Source: Watersipora subatra
Lineage: Eukaryota > Bryozoa > Gymnolaemata > Cheilostomatida > Watersiporidae
DNA: 64,000 nt
Direction: 5' to 3'
NCBI RefSeq assembly: GCF_963576615.1
Contig: NC_088716.1
Coordinates: forward strand, 61,660,228-61,724,227
Part shown: piece by piece, positions 50,801 through 61,399 of the stretch
Numbering within the stretch: position 1 is the first letter of the stretch
How the letters are laid out: each line of letters opens with the position of its first letter
The notes under the pieces: model-generated
Told to the model about the DNA's origin: nothing
Seen by the model: the letters and a program-made list of their open reading frames with translations, nothing else
The model's database searches: none
Made by a program: the position numbers and the translations under genes

Positions 50801-53800
50801 CTCTGTTGTTAAAAACACGCAAAATCATTTTATAGCTCACTTTGTTGTTAACAACATACAAAATCATTTTATAGCTCACTCTGTTGTTAACAACATACAA
50901 AATCATTTTATAACTCACTCTGTTGTTAACAACATACAAAACCATTTTATAGCTCACTCTGTTGTTAACAACATACAAAATCATTTTATAGCTCACTTTG
51001 TTGTTAACAACATACAAAATCATTTTATAGCTCACTCTGTTGTTAACAACATACAAAATCATTTTATAGCTCACTCTGTTGTTTAACAACATACAAAATC
51101 ATTTTATAACTTACTTTGTTGTTAACAACATACAAAATCATTTTAAAGCTTACTCTGTTGTTAACAACATACAAAATCATTTTATAGCTCACTCTGTTGT
51201 TAACAACATACAAAATCATTTTATAACTTACTTTGTTGTTAACAACATACAAAATCATTTTATAGCTCACTCTGTTGTTAACAACATACAAAATCATTTT
51301 ATAACTTACTCTGTTGTTATAAACAGAGTAAGACATGGTGAATCTTTTGATACCAACAGAGTGAGTTATAAAATTATTTTGTATGTTGTTAACAACAGAG
51401 TGAGTTATAAAATTATTTTGTATGTTGTTAACAACAGAGTGAGTTATAAAATGATTTTGTATGTTGTTAACAACAGAGTGAGCTATAAAATGATTTTGTA
51501 TGTTGTTAACAACAGAGTGAGTTATAAAATGATTTTGTATGTTGTTAACAACAGAGTGAGTTATAAAATTATTTTGTATGTTGTTAACAACAGAGTGGGT
51601 TATAAAATGATTTTGTATGTTGTTAACAACAGAGTGAGCTATAAAATGATTTTGTATGTTGTTAACAACAAAGTGAGCTATAAAATGATTTTGTATGTTG
51701 TTAACAACAGAGTAAGCTATAAAATGATTTTGTATGTTGTTAACAACAAAGTGAGCTATAAAATGATTTTGTATGTTGTTAACAACAGAGTAAACTATAA
51801 AATGATTTTGTATGTTGTTAACAACAAAGTGAGCTATAAAATGATTTTGTATGTTGTTAACAACAGAGTGAGCTATAAAATGATTTTGTATGTTGTTAAC
51901 AACAGAGTGAGCTATAAAATGATTTTGTATGTTGTTAACAACAGAGTGAGTTATAAAATGATTTTGTATGTTGTTAACAACAGAGTGAGCTATAAAATGA
52001 TTTTGTATGTTGTTAACAACAAAGTGAGCTATAAAATGATTTTGTATGTTGTTAACAACAGAGTGAGTTATAAAATGATTTTGTATGTTGTTAACAACAG
52101 AGTGAGTTATAAAATGATTTTGTATGTTGTTAACAACAGAGTGAGTTATAAAATGATTTTGTATGTTGTTAACAACAGAGTGAGCTATAAAATGATTTTG
52201 TATGTTTTTAACAACAGAGTGAGTTATAAAATGATTTTGTATGTTGTTAACAACAGAGTGAGCTATAAAATGATTTTGTATGTTGTTAACAACAGAGTGA
52301 GCTATAAAATGATTTTGTATGTTGTTAAACAACAGAGTGAGCTATAAAATGGTTTTGTATGTTGTTAACAACAGAGTAAGCAATAAAATGATTTTGTATG
52401 TTGTTAACAACAAAGTGAGCTATAAAATGATTTTGTATGTTGTTAACAACAGAGTAAGCTATAAAATGATTTTGTATGTTGTTAACAACAAAGTGAGCTA
52501 TAAAATGATTTTGTATGTTGTTAACAACATACAAAATCATTTTTTAACTCACTTTGTTGTTAACAACATACAAAATAATTTTATAGCTCACTCTGTTGTT
52601 AACAACATACAAAACCATTTTATAGCTCACTCTGTTGTTAACAACATACAAAATCATTTTATAACTCACTCTGTTGTTAACAACATACAAAACCATTTTA
52701 TAGCTCACTCTGTTGTTAAAAACACGCAAAATCATTTTATAGCTCACTTTGTTGTTAACAACATACAAAATCATTTTATAGCTCACTCTGTTGTTAACAA
52801 CATACAAAATCATTTTATAACTCACTCTGTTGTTAACAACATACAAAACCATTTTATAGCTCACTCTGTTGTTAACAACATACAAAATCATTTTATAGCT
52901 TACTCTGTTGTTAACAACATACAAAATCATTTTATAGCTCACTCTGTTGTTTGACAACATACAAAATCATTTTATAACTTACTTTGTTGTTAACAACATA
53001 CAAAATCATTTTATAGCTTACTCTGTTGTTAACAACATACAAAATCATTTTATAGCTCACTCTGTTGTTAACAACATACAAAATCATTTTATAACTTACT
53101 TTGTTGTTAACAACATACAAAATCCTTTTATAGCTCACTCTGTTGTTAACAACATACAAAATAATTTTATAACTCACTTTGTTGTTAACAACATACAAAA
53201 TAATTTTATAGCTCACTCTGTTGTTAACAACATATAAAATAATTTTATAACTCACTTTGTTGTTAACAACATACAAAATAATTTTATAGCTCACTCTGTT
53301 GTTAACAACATACAAAATCATTTTATAACTCACTCTGTTGTTAACAACATACAAAATCATTTTATAGCTCACTCTGTTGTTAACAACATACAAAATCATT
53401 TTATAGCTCACTCTGTTGTTAACAACATACAAAATCATTTTATAGCTCACTTTGTTGTTAACAACATACAAAATCATTTTATAGCTTACTCTGTTGTTAA
53501 CAACATACAAAATCATTTTATAGCTCACTTTGTTGTTAACAACATACAAAATCATTTTATAGCTTACTCTGTTGTTAACAACATACAAAATCATTTTATA
53601 GCTCACTTTGTTGTTAACAACATACAAAATCATTTTATAGCTCACTCTGTTGTTAACAACATACAAAATCATTTTATAACTCACTCTGTTGTTAACAACA
53701 TACAAAATCATTTTATAGCTCACTCTGTTGTTAACAACATACAAAATCATTTTATAACTCACTCTGTTGTTAACAACATACAAAATCATTTTATAGCTCA

Positions 53801-56800
53801 CTCTGTTGTTAACAACATACAAAATCATTTTATAGCTCACTTTGTTGTTAACAACATGCAAAATCATTTTATAGCTCACTCTGTTGTTAACAACATACAA
53901 AATCATTTTATAGCTCACTCTGTTGTTTAACAACATACAAAATCATTTTATAGCTCACTCTGTTGTTAACAACATACAAAATCATTTTATAGCTCACTCT
54001 GTTGTTAACAACATACAAAATCATTTTATAGCTCACTCTGTTGTTAACAACATACAACATCATTTTGTAGCTCATTCTGTTGTTAACAACATACAAAATC
54101 ATTTTATAGCTCACTCTGTTGTTAACAACATACAAAATCATTTTATAGCTCACTCTGTTGTTAACAACATACAAAATCATTTTATAACTCACTCTGTTGT
54201 TAACAACATACAAAACCATTTTATAGCTCACTCTGTTGTTTAACAACATACCAAATCATTTTATAGCTCACTTTGTTGTTAACAACATACAAAATCATTT
54301 TATAGCTCACTCTGTTGTTTAACAACATACAAAATCAATTTATAGCTCACTCTGTTGTTAACAACATACAAAATCATTTTATAGCTCACTCTGTTGTTAA
54401 CAACATACAAAATCATTTTATAGCTCACTTTGTTGTTAACAACATACAAAATCATTTTATAGCTCACTCTGTTGTTAAAAACATACAAAATCATTTTATA
54501 ACTCACTCTGTTGTTAACAACATACAAAATCATTTTATAGCTTACTCTGTTGTTAACAACATACAAAATCATTTTATAGCTCACTTTGTTGTTAACAACA
54601 TACAAAATCATTTTATAGCTCACTTTGTTGTTAAAAACATACAAAATCATTTTATAGCTCACTTTGTTGTTAACAACATACAAAATCATTTTATAGCTCA
54701 CTTTGTTGTTAACAACATACAAAATCATTTTATAGCTCACTTTGTTGTTAACAACATACAAAATCATTTTATAGCTCACTCTGTTGTTAACAACATACAA
54801 AATAATTTTATAGCTCACTCTGTTGTTAACAACATACAAAATAATTTTATAGCTTACTCTGTTGTTAACAACATACAAAACCATTTTATAACTCACTCAG
54901 TTGTTAACAACATACAAAATCCTTTTATAGCTCACTCTGTTGTTAACAACATACAAAATCATTTTATAACTCACTCTGTTGTTAACAACATACAAAATCA
55001 TTTTATAGCTCACTTTGTTGTTAACAACATACAAAATCATTTTATAGCTCACTCTGTTGTTAACAACATACAAAATCATTTTATAACTCACTCTGTTGTT
55101 AACAACATACAAAATCATTTTATAGCTCACTCTGTTGTTAACAACATACAAAATAATTTTATAACTCACTTTGTTGTTAACAACATACAAAATAATTTTA
55201 TAGCTCACTCTGTTGTTAACAACATACAAAATAATTTTATAACTCACTTTGTTGTTAACAACATACAAAATAATTTTATAGCTCACTCTGTTGTTAACAA
55301 CATACAAAATCATTTTATAACTCACTCTGTTGTTAACAACATACAAAATCATTTTATAGCTCACTCTGTTGTTAACAACATACAAAATCATTTTATAGCT
55401 CACTCTGTTGTTAACAACATACAAAATCATTTTATAGCTCACTTTGTTGTTAACAACATACAAAATCATTTTATAGCTTACTCTGTTGTTAACAACATAC
55501 AAAATCATTTTATAGCTCACTTTGTTGTTAACAACATACAAAATCATTTTATAGCTCACTCTGTTGTTAACAACATACAAAATCATTTTATAACTCACTC
55601 TGTTGTTAACAACATACAAAATCATTTTATAGCTCACTCTGTTGTTAACAACATACAAAATCATTTTATAACTCACTCTGTTGTTAACAACATACAAAAT
55701 CATTTTATAGCTCACTCTGTTGTTAACAACATACAAAATCATTTTATAGCTCACTTTGTTGTTAACAACATGCAAAATCATTTTATAGCTCACTCTGTTG
55801 TTAACAACATACAAAATCATTTTATAGCTCACTCTGTTGTTTAACAACATACAAAATCATTTTATAGCTCACTCTGTTGTTAACAACATACAAAATCATT
55901 TTATAGCTCACTCTGTTGTTAACAACATACAAAATCATTTTATAGCTCACTCTGTTGTTAACAACATACAAAATCATTTTATAGCTCACTCTGTTGTTAA
56001 CAACATACAAAATCATTTTATAGCTCACTCTGTTGTTAACAACATACAAAATCATTTTATAGCTCACTCTGTTGTTAACAACATACAAAATCATTTTATA
56101 ACTCACTCTGTTGTTAACAACATACAAAACCATTTTATAGCTCACTTTGTTGTTAACAACATACAAAATCATTTTATAGCTCACTTTGTTGTTAACAACA
56201 TACAAAATCATTTTATAGCTCACTCTGTTGTTAACAACATACAAAATAATTTTATAGCTCACTCTGTTGTTAACAACATACAAAATAATTTTATAGCTTA
56301 CTCTGTTGTTAACAACATACAAAACCATTTTATAACTCACTCTGTTGTTAACAACATACAAAATCCTTTTATAGCTCACTCTGTTGTTAACAACATACAA
56401 AATCATTTTATAACTCACTCTGTTGTTAACAACATACAAAATCATTTTATAGCTCACTTTGTTGTTAACAACATACAAAATCATTTTATAGCTCACTCTG
56501 TTGTTAACAACATACAAAATCATTTTATAACTTACTCTGTTGTTATAAACAGAGTAAGACATGGTGAATCTTTTGATACCAAGTAACTGTAATGTGAATT
56601 TTGTTGCAAGTCAACCTTTAAGTTAGTTTTATACATTAGTTTTTAGACGAGTATCTTTCTCTATGAGTGATTGCCTCATTTTTAAACTCTCATGTCCTGT
56701 TGATAGAGTGCTTTTTGTGACAATAAACTATAAGTTAGAGAGGTATAGAGAGGTGCTTATGTGATATTCCTGTTCATAATGATATTCCTGGTCATTAATA

Positions 56801-59800
56801 AATGGGAAGACATTTGCTTGGACTCGCCTCTAGCTTGTGAATATTGAGCACTATTTTTCATGCCATAACTGTTCGTTACGGTGATAATTGTTGTCTCTGG
56901 TCCCTTAGGCACACTTAAAACTTATTTAATAATAACATGTACTAATAATAATAATAATGTACGTACAAGATATGAGTCAGTTGCTTGGAGCGCTGGAAGT
57001 GAGCCACCTCATTGGTCCACAGTCAGCTCAAGCTATTGTAATTTTGCTGCAGTATCCATAGAGTTTACAAGCCCATAGAATGATCCCTTTCTGTTGAAAG
57101 CTTACCATTGGCATTATATTATTGTTTCTTCTTGTCTTCAGGTTCAACAAGGTCTAACCACAGCAATGCTTATTTCTATGGCTTTTTCAAAAACAAACGG
57201 ATAGTTTTGTTTGACACTCTAATGGAAGACTACATCCTACCACAAAAGCAGACCGATGAAGCCAAGACTGAGACAAGTGCAGACGACTCTGAAGACAAAG
57301 TTAGTATATGTTGATTATTTTAGATACAAGTGTGAGAAAGTTGCCAGCTTAAAGCTAAGAATCGATCAGTTAAGGGTGGTGGTACTTTAACACCAAAGTT
57401 CCCATTTAGGTGTCTGAACGGGATTGATGTATATTTACACATTTAAATTGGTACAAATAGAATTTCTCACATCTGACCAACCGCAACATATGCAGTTAGT
57501 TTGTTTTATGAAACCGTTCATCGAGGAGCAAATATTGCTAGAAGAATACACGGTATTTAGGTTAATAGATTCACAGCACTGAAAACCTATGATAATTTAT
57601 CAATCAACCTACGATAACTCGTCAATAAACCTATGATAACTCATCAATAAACCTATGATAGCTCATCAATAAACATGATAACTCATCAATAAACTTATGA
57701 TAACTCATCAATAAACCTACGATAACTCATCAATAAACTGTGATAACTCATCGATAAACCTATAGTAACTCATCAATAAACCTATGATAGCTCATCAATA
57801 AACTTATGATAACTCATCAATAAACCTATGATAACTCATCAATAAACCTATGATAACTCATCAACAAACCTATAATAACTCATCAATAAACTTATGATAA
57901 CTCATCAATAAACCTATGATAACTCATCAATAAACCTATGATTACTCATCAATAAACCTATGATAGCTCATCAATAAACCTATGATAGCTCATCAATAAA
58001 CTTATCATAGCTCATCAATAAACTTATGATAACTCATCAATAAACTTATGATAGCCCATCAACAAACTTATGATAACTCATCAACAAACTTATGATAACT
58101 CATCAATAAATCTAGAAAGCAATTAGACAGCATCGAAACCTATTCATTATATAAAACTGTTTAAACTAAATCATATCTAAAAACTAAAATAATAATAAGT
58201 TTTTATTGTTATTTTACCATAGAGACAGTTAGACGTAAGTGTAGTCTCTGAGATATGCAGTGTAACTTCTCCAACTTTGACTAGCTGTAGGTTAGACTCA
58301 CTGATTTTATGTATTGTAGATATATTATTTTTATATTGGTTAGACTCACTGATCTTATGTATTGTAGGTATATTATTTTTATATTGGTTAGACTCACTGA
58401 TCTTATGTATTGTAGATATATTATTTTTATATTGGTTAGACTTACTGATATTATGTATTGTAGGTATATTATTATATATTGGTTAGACTCACTGATCTTA
58501 TGTATTGTAGATTTATTATTATATATTGGTTAGACTCACTGATCTTATTTATTGTAGATATATTATTATATATTGGTTAGACTCACTGATCTTATGTATT
58601 GTAGATATATTATTATATATTGGTTAGACTCACTATTCTTATGTATTGTAGGTATATCATTATATATTGGTTAGACTCACTGATATTATGTATTGTAGGT
58701 ATATTATTTATATATTGGTTAGACTCACTATTCTTATGTATTGTAGGTATATCATTATATATTGGTTAGACTCACTGATATTATGTATTGTAGATATTTA
58801 TATTTAATTTTGCATCAGCTTTTTCGCTCTCTTTGAACAACTTGCGATGCTTCGAGAAATTTGGAATAGTGTATGTCAAAATTTTTTGCAAGGGTTGCTT
58901 TAATATTCGCCGATATTTTATGTTGTGTTGGATTCTGTGTGTCAGGGGTCATGATTGGTCAATGGGAAGTAAAACCCTAACAGTATTTAGTCAAACTGTG
59001 ATGGCTTTAAAATTTATTCAATTTAATATGACGTGTATGGCAGTGCAATAGTCAAGCATTACTCATGGTATTGAAAACTTTCATCACAAAATCGCAGGCA
59101 ATTTTTTTCGGTGGTTTAGGTTTAAAAAAAATAACACAGACTTTGGTGTTGATCATGCAAATGTAAAGTTATTTGGAGATTTCAGGAGCGCCACAAATTA
59201 TCTGAGCACAGCAAATATCACTATAAGCGCGTCTAGTTTAGGTATTTTATATCGGTGACAGACAGTATTAAAACCAAGTTGAGACAGTGAAATGCTGCCA
59301 ATTATCAGTGTTTCAGCAGATGTGGAAAAAAAATAAACCTTTCATACCATGACTGTGAAATATTGCTTTTTATTTTAAATGTTCGGCCAGACAGCGTGAA
59401 TTTCTGTTACATTTTATTTATTATGTAGTCGTTTCAATGAGAAAATAGTAGACTTCATACCTTCAAATAAAATTACATTATCAGCAGTGGTGAGAGAAGA
59501 CAATTTTCATCAACTATGCTACTATTTCAGTTTATTTGCTGCATATATTGCTAGGAAATGTTTTACATTATAGAAGTTTTTGGCGCGGATTTGAAATTTT
59601 GGTTTAAATAGGATGAGCTGAATAATTAAGATGAAATTGAAAGCATTTTATTTTATTGTACTGTTATCGTCATAGATATAGTAAACCCATTTACTATATC
59701 TATGGTTTACTATATCTATGGTTTACTATATCTATGGTTTACTATATCTATGGTTTACTATATCTATGGTTTACTATATCTATGGTTTACTATATCTATC

Positions 59801-61360
59801 GTTTACTGTATCTATGGTTTACTATATCTATGGTTTACTATATCTATGGTTTACTATATCTATGGTTTACTATATCTATGGTTTACTATATCTATGGTTT
59901 ACTATATCTATCGTTTACTGTATCTATGGTTTACTATATCTATGGTTTACTGTATCTATGGTTTACTGTATTTATGGTTTACTGTATCTATGGTTTACTG
60001 TATCTATGGTTTACTATATCTATGGTTTACTATATCTATGGTTTACTATATCTATGGTTTCCTATATCTATGGTTTACTATATCTATGGTTTACTATATC
60101 TATGGTTTACTATATCTATGGTTTACTATATCTATGGTTATAGTACTTGAGCCGGTCAACCTTCTGTCAATATAATGTTATAATAGTCTGACTATCATTT
60201 GCTATCAATATCAAGGCTGCCAGGCTCACTATTTGCAAACCTGAAATAGGAGATCACTTATCATTGATTATGGATAATTATTTTAGAAAGAGCAATATAT
60301 ATTGTTACCGTTGCTATTTGAAAGTTCTATTCATCGGCATTTAGGTGGACCTTGACATTCAGAGATTAATTGTTCGCTCTTCGTTTCACACGTTGCAACA
60401 GTAGTAGTTTAATTTCAGTTTTAGCCCCAATTCGTTTTAGAATGCTGTTTGAAAGGCGATTTGTTCGAATTCTGAAATTATTGTTCCTATTACAGATAAT
60501 GTAAATAATTTTATTTTGTTACCAGGCTAGATGGCTTTTTAGCTTTTTTTACTTTACACCATAAACTGTATAATAAAAAAAGCGGGTTGTAATATATAAA
60601 GTACATACATGTATTGCTGTATCTGTAGCAAGTTAGCAACGCATACCCCAGGGTAGTTTATTCCTTGAATATTTGCGTCAAATAAAAAGTGTGCTAATAG
60701 ATGGTGTTTTATTCTAATAAAATATAATAGTCAATTACGGAAAACACTAAATACAATCAATGTCTCATAAACCACAATGAACACAGTGCGAGCAAAGTTG
60801 AGTACTAGTTATAACGATAGTGAGTGTGTCAGCTACTCACCAACACGTGTCATCATATTTCCTCATCTGAAATACCTCATCTTCATTCCGAAATGATGTT
60901 CAGCGTGCAAAGCAACAAACTTCTTTTTTTTGTTCACACTGCTAATTTTTTTCCAGGGTAGAAATGTTTGAAAATAGTCTGATATATTATATAAACACAT
61001 TGATATATATATATGATATATTATATAAACACATTAATATATATAAATATATATGATATAGGCCCTACATGTATTATATAAATGCATTACTTCCTTTAAT
61101 TCAGGCTACCGCACAAAAGCATAATGATAAATTAATACATCTGATAACCATATATACCATTGAAATAAATGCATTAAATACGAGGATATAAATTAAATGT
61201 AACAAATTAAATGGGATGAAAGAAACCAAATAAATGACATGAGGATCAATAACGTGAGGTTTTTGGGTTCGTGCAACCTTCACATTAAAGATCGATGAAA
61301 TGAGGCTTCAAGACTCGTGAAGGTAGTCTAGTCTGCGCGAACTTCAAATTCACATAACTT

Positions 61361-61399
<39 letters not shown>

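Noticed and set aside
48390..56545. CRISPR-like array
   Set aside because: There are no unique spacers; the 39-bp units are directly adjacent and the locus is an animal intron.
48338..56586. Many open frames of 100-500 codons on both strands with a 13-residue repeat
   Set aside because: By-product of the 39-bp satellite. Frames break exactly at the one-base insertions and run equally on both strands.
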